A stretch of DNA of 39,624 bases from Treponema sp. (GCA_024691265.1 JAILNT010000209.1:1-39624); one strand, 5' to 3'. Positions 28,185-34,788 are shown, numbered from the stretch's first letter. Program-made: numbers and translations. The notes: a model not told the origin generated them from the letters alone.

Positions 28185-28769
28185 ATGAGAAAGTATTTTG
28201 CTATTGTTCTCTTATTTTCCTTGGCTATTTTTCGCCTCTCTGCTAGTGATATATATTTTTATCCTGGTATAAATCTTGATGTCGCATTTTCTTATATAAA
28301 AGATGAAGATTTATCAGAAGACGATGATGTTTTTTATACTTCTTTTGGAATTGATGCAGGAATCGCTGCGGAGCTGAATATTTCAATAGATTCTCTTTTT
28401 TTAGGTGGCTATTATAAGTTTGGAGTTTTTGACTCTAGCAGAGTAAACAAGAAGCAGGAAAAAACTATATCATATTCAGGCTTTTATCAGGAATATTCTT
28501 TAGGCATAGGCTTGATTGAAGAAGATAGTGAAAATGGCACAAATGGAGCTTTTATGCTCTATCCCTTGATATTCAGAAATGGTTTCGCCTATGATGGTGA
28601 AGAATGTGATTCATTTATAAACTGGTGGAAATCAGGAATACAATGTTCTTATTCAATTTTTATGGTAGGAATCAATATAAACTGGGTTACAAGTATTGAA
28701 GGAGATTTTAGCTTTGACTTATTTCCTGATTATTATTTAGGAATAAGATATAGCCCTTTCTTCTTATAG
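28185..28769 (+). CDS. Exported beta-rich protein, function unknown
   Basis: A protein of 194 residues with a signal peptide (residues 1-21, ending Leu-Ser-Ala-Ser before Asp-Ile-Tyr). The mature part alternates short strands with turns and is rich in Phe, Tyr and Gly, ending Tyr-Ser-Pro-Phe-Phe-Leu, which suggests a small outer-membrane barrel or periplasmic beta protein. Two Cys are present in the middle (Glu-Glu-Cys-Asp and Gln-Cys-Ser). No family was recognised. It lies 32 bp after the ATPase and 20 bp before the next gene, so it is probably part of the transporter operon. No convincing ribosome site is visible. Confidence 0.7.
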   Translation: MRKYFAIVLLFSLAIFRLSASDIYFYPGINLDVAFSYIKDEDLSEDDDVFYTSFGIDAGIAAELNISIDSLFLGGYYKFGVFDSSRVNKKQEKTISYSGFYQEYSLGIGLIEEDSENGTNGAFMLYPLIFRNGFAYDGEECDSFINWWKSGIQCSYSIFMVGININWVTSIEGDFSFDLFPDYYLGIRYSPFFL

Positions 28770-28789
28770 CAAAAAGGTGGTAAAAGGAT

Positions 28790-29887
28790 ATGAATAAGTA
28801 CGTCAAAAGATATGCTGTTGACGCATTAGGCGGTATGGCTTTAGGTTTGTTTTCTACTTTAATTGTAGGACTTATTATAAAGCAGATAGGTGGTTTCTTT
28901 CCTAAAGAAGGCTCTAATACCCTTGTTTATACAGGAATGTTTTTTACAAGAATAGGGCAGCTTTTAACTGTATTCACAGGAGCAGGTATTGCAGCTGGTG
29001 TTGCCCATGCCCTTGGAGCTCCAAAGCTTGCAATATATGGTTCTCTTCTTACAGGTACTGTAGGAGCCTATTCAACAAAATTTATTCAGGCAATTACAAG
29101 CGACAATCTATCGTTCATAGCAACAAATGGAGCTGTAACTCTTGCAGGCCCAGGAGACCCTTTAGGAGCTTTTGTAGCCGCCCTTATTGGTGCTGAACTT
29201 GGTCGTTTGATAGCAGGAAAAACCAAAATAGATATTCTTGTAGTTCCAGCTGTAACTGTAATTACAGGAACTATTGCTGCTGTAATATTTGGACCTCCTC
29301 TTGCAAGTTTTGCGTCATGGATAGGAGGCTTAATAAACATAACAACTGAATTGCATCCTTTCTTTATGGGTATTCTTGTTAGTGTAATAATGGGTTGTCT
29401 TTTAACTCTGCCTGTAAGCTCTGCTGCTATTGCAATAATGCTTGGTATGACAGGGCTTGCCGGAGGAGCTGCAACAGCAGGCTGTTCTGCTCAAATGATA
29501 GCTTTTGCCGTAATAAGTTTTCATGATAATGGCTTTAATGGTCTTTTTGCCCAGGGAATTGGAACTTCTATGCTTCAAATTCCGAATATTGCAAAGAATC
29601 CTAGAATATGGCTACCTGCTATAATAACAAGTGCAATAACAGGCCCTATTGCTTCATGTATATTGAAAATGGAGACACTTCCGGCTGGAGCTGGTATGGG
29701 TACAAGCGGACTTGTAGGACAGATTATGACTTTCCAGGCAATGGCAGGAAAGGAAAATGCCATTATCATTATTCTGAAAATGCTTGTAATCGATATTATT
29801 CTACCTGCAATTATTTCTTTTGCAATCTACAAGTTTATGAAGAAAAAGAACTGGATTAAAGACGGCGATATGAAGCTCGAATCATAG
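28790..29887 (+). CDS. PfoR-like / PTS EIIC-like integral membrane protein
   Basis: A protein of 365 residues with about ten hydrophobic segments rich in Gly and Ala. Several conserved-looking loops are present: Gly-Ala-Gly-Ile-Ala-Ala-Gly-Val-Ala, Gly-Pro-Gly-Asp-Pro-Leu-Gly-Ala-Phe, Leu-Pro-Val-Ser-Ser-Ala-Ala and Gly-Gly-Ala-Ala-Thr-Ala-Gly-Cys. This matches the PTS_EIIC_2 family (PF13303), which includes the perfringolysin regulator PfoR. It lacks the IIA and IIB domains and their phosphorylation sites, so it is not a complete phosphotransferase permease; its substrate is unknown. Ribosome site AAGGTGG precedes the ATG by 9 nt. Last gene of the operon, followed by a strong terminator. Confidence 0.8.
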   Translation: MNKYVKRYAVDALGGMALGLFSTLIVGLIIKQIGGFFPKEGSNTLVYTGMFFTRIGQLLTVFTGAGIAAGVAHALGAPKLAIYGSLLTGTVGAYSTKFIQAITSDNLSFIATNGAVTLAGPGDPLGAFVAALIGAELGRLIAGKTKIDILVVPAVTVITGTIAAVIFGPPLASFASWIGGLINITTELHPFFMGILVSVIMGCLLTLPVSSAAIAIMLGMTGLAGGAATAGCSAQMIAFAVISFHDNGFNGLFAQGIGTSMLQIPNIAKNPRIWLPAIITSAITGPIASCILKMETLPAGAGMGTSGLVGQIMTFQAMAGKENAIIIILKMLVIDIILPAIISFAIYKFMKKKNWIKDGDMKLES

Positions 29888-29907
29888 GCTTTCTAAAAAG
29901 AATTTAT

Positions 29908-29950
29908 GGCTGCAAATATAATAAGCTTTAAGCTTTTTGCAGCCGGATTT
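29908..29950 (+). terminator. Terminator of the ABC transporter operon
   Basis: GGCTGCAAA (29908-29916) pairs perfectly with TTTGCAGCC (29936-29944), with an inner AAGCTT/AAGCTT stem, followed by GGATTTTATTATT. Placed 20 bp after the last stop codon. Confidence 0.85.
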
Positions 29951-29971
29951 TATTATTGTAATTTTTAAAAT

Positions 29972-30002
29972 AAAAAAGGTCTCAGAAAAACTTTCTAAGA
30001 CC
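29972..30002 (-). terminator. Second minus-strand terminator
   Basis: On the minus strand GGTCTTAGAAA pairs with TTTCTGAGACC (one T-G pair) around a 3-nt loop, followed by TTTTTTATTTT. The pairing is complete only on the minus strand. It lies 125 bp past the tRNA terminator, so it is a backup or ends a separate short transcript. Confidence 0.75.
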
Positions 30003-30128
30003 GAGGTAGTAGGAAAATTATTATGGGGTTTAATCTATGAACCCTGTGAAATAAACATTAAGATTTTGATTACTCCACATATTTATTATTATAATTCAGT
30101 TATTAAAAAAATCATGTTTTTAGGAAAT

Positions 30129-30158
30129 AAAAAAGGGCTAACACACCTGTGAAGCCCT
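30129..30158 (-). terminator. Terminator of the tRNA-Ser/tRNA-Arg transcript
   Basis: On the minus strand AGGGCT pairs with AGCCCT (30153-30158 and 30134-30139), with an inner CACA/TGTG stem, followed by TTTTTTATTT. Confidence 0.8.
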
Positions 30159-30247
30159 AAACAAAGAATAGAAAACGTTATTTCCTATATTCGGAAAAAG
30201 TTAAGCTAATTATAAACCCGTTTGAACAAACGTGCAAATAAAAAAAA

Positions 30248-30322
30248 TGAGACTGACACGACTTGAACGTGCGACCCCCACCTCCGCAGGGTGGTGCTCT
30301 AATCCAGCTGAGCTACAATCTC
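30248..30322 (-). tRNA. tRNA-Arg (anticodon GCG)
   Basis: Acceptor GAGATTG/CAGTCTC (one T-G pair), anticodon stem CCACC/GGTGG with loop CTGCGGA giving anticodon GCG, T arm GCACG/CGTGT, A73 and A20 in the D loop as expected for arginine. CCA is not encoded. The wobble base is G rather than the usual A (inosine) of bacterial CGN-reading tRNA. Confidence 0.9.
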
Positions 30323-30332
30323 AAAAAAAAAG

Positions 30333-30417
30333 CGGAGCGAGAGGGATTTGAACCCCCGATACCTTGCGGTATAACGGTTTTCAAGACCGCCGCGTTCGAC
30401 CACTCTGCCATCGCTCC
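30333..30417 (-). tRNA. tRNA-Ser (anticodon TGA)
   Basis: 85 nt with a long variable arm, acceptor GGAGCGA/TCGCTCC, anticodon loop CTTGAAA giving TGA (reads UCA), and G73. CCA is not encoded. It is 10 nt upstream of tRNA-Arg and shares its transcript. Confidence 0.95.
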
Positions 30418-30430
30418 AAAATGGAGTTTT

Positions 30431-30460
30431 AATATAGCATTTTTTATATAATAATGTCTA
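30431..30460 (-). promoter_or_regulatory. Promoter of tRNA-Ser/tRNA-Arg
   Basis: On the minus strand TAGACA (30455-30460), 18 bp, TATATT (30431-30436), ending 13 bp before tRNA-Ser. Confidence 0.6.
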
Positions 30461-30475
30461 GTCCCCCTTGGATAT

Positions 30476-30510
30476 AAAAAAACAGCTCCGGAAGGAGGGT
30501 CCAGAGCTGT
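30476..30510 (-). terminator. Strong rho-independent terminator, minus strand
   Basis: ACAGCTCTGGA (30500-30510 on plus) pairs with TCCGGAGCTGT (30482-30492 on plus) over 11 bp with one T-G pair, loop CCCTCCT, followed by seven T. Confidence 0.85.
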
Positions 30511-30564
30511 AAAGTAGTGTGAAAAAAAGAGGAATGGAGAATGAATATCATTCTCTTTGGTTTG
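30476..30564 (-). ncRNA. Candidate small RNA between tRNA genes
   Basis: About 89 nt on the minus strand, isolated by the tRNA-Phe terminator upstream and its own terminator downstream. It has a perfect 8-bp hairpin GAGAATGA/TCATTCTC (30537-30555), a pyrimidine-rich linker, and an 11-bp terminator stem whose 7-nt loop is CCCTCCT. Promoter-like TTACCA, 18 bp, TATTAT lies at 30571-30600. The loop could pair with GGAGGG-type ribosome sites. Small frames crossing it have no ribosome site and are rejected as genes. Prediction from structure only. Confidence 0.45.
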
Positions 30565-30570
30565 TTCATC

Positions 30571-30600
30571 ATAATAAACACTGCTATTCATAAATGGTAA
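30571..30600 (-). promoter_or_regulatory. Possible promoter of the inter-tRNA small RNA
   Basis: On the minus strand TTACCA (30595-30600), 18 bp, TATTAT (30571-30576); -35 matches 4 of 6, -10 matches 5 of 6. Predicted start about 30564. Confidence 0.4.
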
Positions 30601-30628
30601 CAAAAAAATTACATTTTTTATTTAAAAT

Positions 30629-30662
30629 AAAAAAGCCATTCCTAGAATTAACTAAGAATGGC
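30629..30662 (-). terminator. Terminator after tRNA-Phe
   Basis: On the minus strand GCCATTCTTAG pairs with CTAGGAATGGC over 11 bp (one T-G pair), 6-nt loop, followed by TTTTTTATTTT. Confidence 0.88.
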
Positions 30663-30673
30663 TGAATATTAAT

Positions 30674-30746
<73 letters not shown>

Positions 30747-30757
30747 ATAGGCTTTTA

Positions 30758-30786
30758 TTTATACCAATAATATTCATTCAAGTCAA
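30758..30786 (-). promoter_or_regulatory. tRNA-Phe promoter
   Basis: On the minus strand TTGACT (30781-30786), 17 bp, TATAAA (30758-30763). The -35 overlaps the last codons of the upstream protease-like gene. Confidence 0.7.
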
Positions 30787-31328
30787 GACTGTTTCAACTC
30801 ACCTATAAAAACAAGCTTTTCAGATTCTGACAACTGGTTTGGATTTGTACCCTCTACATCTAAGGGGACAGCTAAACCTAAATCTTTATAATAGTTTTTC
30901 CAATAATCAGATATTTTGTTATTTTTATCTCCAAATTGCATTGGTATAGTAGAAAAAATAGGAAGAATTGCAGCTACATACTGTGAGCAATAAAATTTTC
31001 CATTATCAGGATAAAAGCTATCGTTATAATCTTTTCCTAAATGTTTTTCTGCTTCCGCTATTACATTTTCTACATTTATATCAGGGTAGCGGTAAACAAA
31101 TATTTCTCTTTTTTCTTCTTTCAAAAAAGAATGAAAATCTTGTTTTACAACTCCCTTTTTTCTTGTGGCATGATAAATTTTTCCGTTAAGATAAATACCA
31201 ACATGGCTATAGTTACTTGTTGTATCTATTATTACTTTGGAAAATTCAGAAGCATCTCTCATAAAAAGCAAATCGCCGGAAACTAATTCTTCTATGTTAA
31301 CTTTATTAGCATTAATTTTAATATTCAT
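30783..31328 (-). CDS. YiiX-like permuted NlpC/P60 cysteine hydrolase
   Basis: About 181 residues, no signal peptide. The circularly permuted papain-like layout is visible: Ser-Gly-Asp-Leu-Leu-Phe near residue 17-22, the putative catalytic His42 in Ser-His-Val-Gly-Ile-Tyr, and the putative catalytic Cys114 in Phe-Tyr-Cys-Ser-Gln-Tyr-Val, i.e. His before Cys. This is the YiiX/YebB-like (Peptidase_C92, PF05708) arrangement; members are thought to be amidases, peptidases or lipid-type acyl hydrolases. The substrate is unknown. Start: the ATG at 31328 overlaps the nrdG stop by 11 nt; the longer in-frame opening to 31400 runs within nrdG and is rejected. It is the last gene of the nrd operon, translationally coupled, though no functional link with ribonucleotide reduction is known. 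Confidence 0.8.
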   Translation of the reverse strand: MNIKINANKVNIEELVSGDLLFMRDASEFSKVIIDTTSNYSHVGIYLNGKIYHATRKKGVVKQDFHSFLKEEKREIFVYRYPDINVENVIAEAEKHLGKDYNDSFYPDNGKFYCSQYVAAILPIFSTIPMQFGDKNNKISDYWKNYYKDLGLAVPLDVEGTNPNQLSESEKLVFIGELKQS

Positions 31329-31866
31329 TTTTCTTTTTACCTGTCCATCTTTCTTGTTCTGAAAGTATAGGTTCTGTAATTTTACCAGCCGATTCATCAT
31401 AAATGAGCATTGATTTACGACTTTCTATAATACGCTGATTAGAACTTCCCCTGAATCTTAGGCTTAAAGTTCTTTTTTCAAGAATGAAAGGACCATCTAT
31501 AAGGATATCAACATTTCTTAATAAATTAAGTCTGTTTTCGTCTTTAGCGGAAAGGAGTTCTTCCCATATAAAACCTGTATAGCAGGCAACTTCATAACCA
31601 GCTTCTTTTAAGAGTCTGGCTAATTCAGCAAATTCATTACTCTGATATAAAGGATCTCCACCGCTAAAAGTCACACCTTTACAAAGAGGATTTTTCTTCA
31701 CTATTGAAAAAATATCTTCTGGAGACATTATAGTTCCAACGTTAAAAGCATGAGTTTCTGGATTGTGACAAGCTTTACAATTATGAGCACAGCCCTGGGC
31801 AAAAACCGTAGTTCTTAATCCAGGACCATCAACAATGGAATCGCCTATGATACCTGCTATATACAT
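31318..31866 (-). CDS. nrdG: Anaerobic ribonucleotide reductase activating enzyme
   Basis: A protein of 182 residues. The radical-SAM cluster Cys26-X3-Cys30-X2-Cys33 is in Gly-Cys-Ala-His-Asn-Cys-Lys-Ala-Cys-His-Asn-Pro; Phe-Ser-Gly-Gly-Asp-Pro (residues 67-72) binds SAM; Asp-Gly-Pro-Phe and Leu-Arg-Phe-Arg-Gly-Ser-Ser-Asn-Gln-Arg near the C-terminus are typical of NrdG. It uses a 4Fe-4S cluster and SAM to abstract hydrogen and create the glycyl radical needed by class III reductase. Here its target glycine should be on the separate 64-residue protein encoded just upstream. It starts 7 nt after that gene; the ribosome site would lie within it. Confidence 0.93.
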   Translation of the reverse strand: MYIAGIIGDSIVDGPGLRTTVFAQGCAHNCKACHNPETHAFNVGTIMSPEDIFSIVKKNPLCKGVTFSGGDPLYQSNEFAELARLLKEAGYEVACYTGFIWEELLSAKDENRLNLLRNVDILIDGPFILEKRTLSLRFRGSSNQRIIESRKSMLIYDESAGKITEPILSEQERWTGKKKNEY

Positions 31867-31873
31867 AAATATT

Positions 31874-32068
31874 CTAGTTAAGTCCGTGCTTTACTCTATC
31901 ATGTTCTTCTGCACGCTTAGCATCATTAAAACGGTCTAGAGTACCAACAAGATAACCTGTAATGCGTCTGATTCTTTCAAATCCAACATCATGACCAAAA
32001 CCTGTATCCTCACGCTCTTCAACAGCTATAGAGCTAGGAATAACTTCATTTTCTACTGCTACTGTCAT
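31874..32068 (-). CDS. Stand-alone glycyl-radical domain of class III ribonucleotide reductase
   Basis: A protein of 64 residues whose C-terminal half (30-62) matches the C-terminal glycyl-radical segment of NrdD: Arg-Arg-Ile-Thr-Gly-Tyr-Leu, then Asp-Arg-Phe-Asn-Asp-Ala-Lys and Asp-Arg-Val-Lys-His-Gly. Gly38 corresponds to the radical glycine in the Arg-Val-Cys-Gly-Tyr-Leu motif of E. coli NrdD. The first 29 residues are acidic and not recognised. It is a real gene: AAGGAG (32077-32082) is 8 nt before the ATG, 39 nt separate it from the nrdD stop, and its frame has a stop 15 nt upstream of the ATG, so it is not a simple frameshift remnant. It sits between nrdD and nrdG. By analogy with YfiD/GrcA it would dock to the NrdD body and carry the radical; this is inference. 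Confidence 0.85.
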   Translation of the reverse strand: MTVAVENEVIPSSIAVEEREDTGFGHDVGFERIRRITGYLVGTLDRFNDAKRAEEHDRVKHGLN

Positions 32069-32107
32069 AAAACCATCTCCTTAACTATTTTTGGTTATTT
32101 ATGTTAA

Positions 32108-34477
32108 TTAAAAATAACGAGCCATATTCAAAGGGAATTTCTTTCTAAGTTCAGCAATCTTTTCAGGAGAAAGACTTTCTCCCTCTCGTCTACCACATCT
32201 AGGGCAAACATCTCCGATTACACCGACATAACCGCATAATGGGTCTCTATCTACAGGGTGATTAACACTTCCGTAACCAATTCCAGCATCATGCATACAT
32301 CTAACTACGCTTTCAAAAGCTTCAACATTATTTGCTGTGTCCCCATCAAGTTCAACATAAGTAATATGTCCTCCATTAGTTAAAGCATGGTAAGGAGCTT
32401 CCTTGTTGATTTTTTCAAAAGCACTTATATGATAATAAACAGGTATATGGAAAGAATTTGTGTAATAGTTTCTATCTGTTACACCTGGAATTATTCCATA
32501 TCTTCTTTTATCTAATCTTACAAAGCGACCACTTAAACCTTCTGCTGGTGTTGCTATAAGTGCAAAATTCAAACCACGCTTTTCAGTTTCCCTATCAAGG
32601 TAATTTCTCATGTAGCCAACAATCTCAAGACCTTTTTTCTGCATATCATCACTTTCACCATGATGATGTCCATAAAGAGCAACAAGAGTTTCTGCAAGTC
32701 CTATAAAACCAACGCTTAAACTACCATGTTTTAATACTTCCTCTACTTTGTCCATTGGTCCAAGCTTTTCGCTACCAAGCCAAACACCTTGTCCCATAAG
32801 GAATGGATAATTATAAACATGCTTATTGCACTGAATCTTGAAACGGTCTAGCAACTGCTGCACAACAAGAGCCAGCATTCCATCAAGTTTCTCATAAAAA
32901 AGCTTTTCATCGTGCTTGCTTTCAATAGCAAGCCGAGGAAGGTTTATTGAAGTAAAAGAAAGATTGCCACGGCGAGGGGAAGTTTCATGCTCTCTGTCAT
33001 AAACATTACCCATAACACGAGTTCTACAACCCATATATGCAATTTCTGTTTCCGGGTGACCTTCCTTGTAATATTGTTTATTAAAAGGTGCATCGATGAA
33101 ACTGAAATTAGGGAATAATCTTTTTGCACTAACTTCACAAGCACGAATAAACAAATCGTAATTAGGTTCACCGGCATTATAGTTTATGCCATCTTTTACC
33201 CTGAAAATCTGAATAGGGAATATAGGTGTTTCCCCCATTCCCAATCCTGCATCTGTCGCATCAAGCATATTTTTCATAACCATGCGACCTTCAGGACTTG
33301 TATCAGTTCCGTAGTTTACAGAGCTAAATGGAGTTTGAGCACCTGCTCTTGAATGCATTGTATTCAAATTATGAATTAATGCTTCCATAGCCTGATAAGT
33401 TGCTCTGTTTGTTTCTCTATAAGCTTCTTTTAATGCAAATTTCTGAGCATTTTCTATAATTTTCTCAGAAAAACCTCGTCTGGTAAAAGCATTCTTTTCA
33501 GCCTGTAAAAATCTATTATCAACAGCAAGACATCTCTTAAATAGAGTTTCTGCTTCGATTTTTTCATCAATAGCTTTTATAACAGCCTTTATATCTGTTT
33601 TGCTTTCACCATCGCATTCTTTTGCTAAAGCATTGAAAGCCTTTACATCTGAATCTTTTTCATCAGCACTCATAGTCATAACTTCAAGAGCTCTGAATAT
33701 ATCAGCTGAATAAAAAGTCTTATAAGATTTTGCAACTCCAGGAGCAAGACCTCTATCAAAATCAACAATACTCTGACCACCATGCTGGTCATTTTGATTA
33801 GATTGAATTGCTATACAAGCTAAAGCTGCATAACTTTGAATACTGTTAGGCTCTCTTAAATAGCCATGTCCTGTACTAAATCCTCCCTTAAAGAGTGAAG
33901 AAAGCTCTATTTGACAACAAGTTGTTGTTAAAGAATAAAAATCAAAATCATGAATATGAATATAGCCGGAATGATAAGCGTCTGCCTGTTCCTTTGTAAG
34001 CAGATATTTTTCATAGTAGTCTTTAGCAGCTTCACTTCCATACTGAAGCATTGTTCCCATAGCTGTATCGCCATTAATATTGGCATTATCACGCTTTAGG
34101 TTACTTTCTTTTGAAGCAGAATTTGTAAGCTCATCAAAAGTACGCATGAGATGAGAATTCATCTCTCTATTATTTTTCCTTTTGTTTGCACAAGCTACAT
34201 ATTCTCTTAACACAGAATCATATCTACCATCTTTTTTCAGAAGAGCTTCTACACTTTTCTGAATCTGGTCACTCGATACACTCTCTAAAAGAGATGCTTC
34301 CAATTCGTCCACTAATTGTTTTATGACATCATTTCTAAAATCTGACTCAAGAACATTAGTGCCACAATTCCCATTTTCTGACTGAACAAAAGCCTTTACA
34401 ATCGAAGTTTCAACCTTATTTCTATCGAAATCTTCAGTACTTCCATCGCGTTTCTTAACTGTAATTGATTTCTCCAT
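32108..34477 (-). CDS. nrdD: Anaerobic ribonucleoside-triphosphate reductase, large part (no glycyl-radical domain)
   Basis: About 789 residues. The N-terminus is an ATP-cone (Val-Lys-Lys-Arg-Asp-Gly-Ser-Thr-Glu-Asp, residues ~5-95), the allosteric nucleotide-binding domain. The catalytic body has Ser-Asn-Gln-Asn-Asp-Gln-His-Gly-Gly-Gln near 226, Gly-Met-Gly-Glu-Thr-Pro-Ile-Phe-Pro, and Tyr-Met-Gly-Cys-Arg-Thr-Arg-Val near 482 with the likely active-site Cys. At ~746-763 is a Cys-X9-Cys-X2-Cys metal-site region (Leu-Cys-Gly-Tyr ... Cys-Pro-Arg-Cys-Gly). The chain then ends in Asn-Met-Ala-Arg-Tyr-Phe with no Arg-X-X-Gly-Tyr radical motif, which is encoded separately downstream. The start at 34477 is preferred; the 16-residue extension to 34525 crosses the promoter. 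Reduces NTPs to dNTPs without oxygen. Confidence 0.92.
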   Translation of the reverse strand: MEKSITVKKRDGSTEDFDRNKVETSIVKAFVQSENGNCGTNVLESDFRNDVIKQLVDELEASLLESVSSDQIQKSVEALLKKDGRYDSVLREYVACANKRKNNREMNSHLMRTFDELTNSASKESNLKRDNANINGDTAMGTMLQYGSEAAKDYYEKYLLTKEQADAYHSGYIHIHDFDFYSLTTTCCQIELSSLFKGGFSTGHGYLREPNSIQSYAALACIAIQSNQNDQHGGQSIVDFDRGLAPGVAKSYKTFYSADIFRALEVMTMSADEKDSDVKAFNALAKECDGESKTDIKAVIKAIDEKIEAETLFKRCLAVDNRFLQAEKNAFTRRGFSEKIIENAQKFALKEAYRETNRATYQAMEALIHNLNTMHSRAGAQTPFSSVNYGTDTSPEGRMVMKNMLDATDAGLGMGETPIFPIQIFRVKDGINYNAGEPNYDLFIRACEVSAKRLFPNFSFIDAPFNKQYYKEGHPETEIAYMGCRTRVMGNVYDREHETSPRRGNLSFTSINLPRLAIESKHDEKLFYEKLDGMLALVVQQLLDRFKIQCNKHVYNYPFLMGQGVWLGSEKLGPMDKVEEVLKHGSLSVGFIGLAETLVALYGHHHGESDDMQKKGLEIVGYMRNYLDRETEKRGLNFALIATPAEGLSGRFVRLDKRRYGIIPGVTDRNYYTNSFHIPVYYHISAFEKINKEAPYHALTNGGHITYVELDGDTANNVEAFESVVRCMHDAGIGYGSVNHPVDRDPLCGYVGVIGDVCPRCGRREGESLSPEKIAELRKKFPLNMARYF

Positions 34478-34788
34478 ATTTCCCTGTATAAAAGTATAAA
34501 CACCACATCTAGCGTCTGTCAACAATCCTAAACACTAACTGTACATTTCCAACATAGTTATCAACACTCTATTCTTTCGCAAAATAAAAATTTAAGCCAA
34601 AGAAAAAAATATCTTTCCACCATAAATTAGTTTTATGTACAAACAAACTCCATTTTTAAGGAATTTGTTATATGCCTTGAATATTTTTTATATATATTCT
34701 CATTCTATGGAATTTATCTTGAGCTGTTGTTAATTAATATATATGGGTGTCACTAGAAAAAAATCAATTATTCCTATACATTTAGAAT
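34478..34788. other. 311-bp divergent region between nrdD and jetA
   Basis: Very AT-rich. It holds the nrd promoter on the minus strand and, at 34558-34566, TTATCAACA, one base from the DnaA-box consensus. For jetA, TATACA at 34775-34780 lies 8 bp before the ATG but has no clear -35 element; the mRNA could be nearly leaderless. No NrdR-type box pair was recognised, and there is no coding frame of note. Confidence 0.5.
34493..34522 (-). promoter_or_regulatory. Promoter of the nrd operon
   Basis: On the minus strand a perfect TTGACA (34517-34522), 18 bp, TATACT (34493-34498). The predicted leader is only about 10 nt (beginning near ACAGGG), which is unusually short. Confidence 0.7.

Larger units (their letters stand above)
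29888..30247. other. 360-bp intergenic region between ABC operon and tRNA-Arg
   Basis: Contains the plus-strand operon terminator, two separate minus-strand terminators (29972-30002 and 30129-30158), a lone TATAAT on the minus strand at 30088-30093, and a 6-bp palindrome CGTTTG/CAAACG at 30218-30231 just after tRNA-Arg. The only small minus-strand frame with an ATG near the TATAAT (16 codons from 30080) has no ribosome site and is not called as a gene. Confidence 0.55.

Noticed and set aside
30078..30080. 16-codon peptide frame starting at the minus-strand ATG here
   Set aside because: It has no ribosome site and only a lone TATAAT upstream; too short to support from sequence alone.
30313..30603. 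96-codon minus-strand frame across tRNA-Ser
   Set aside because: It runs through a terminator, a promoter and a complete tRNA gene; the sequence is explained by those RNA features.
31874..32108. Frameshift or premature stop splitting an ordinary nrdD gene
   Set aside because: The small gene has its own AAGGAG 8 nt before the ATG, its frame has a stop 15 nt upstream of that ATG, and nrdD ends in a clean stop 39 nt earlier. A single indel would not join the frames.
34478..34788. NrdR boxes upstream of nrdD
   Set aside because: No pair of ACAC-AT-GTGT type 16-bp palindromes was recognised in the divergent region.
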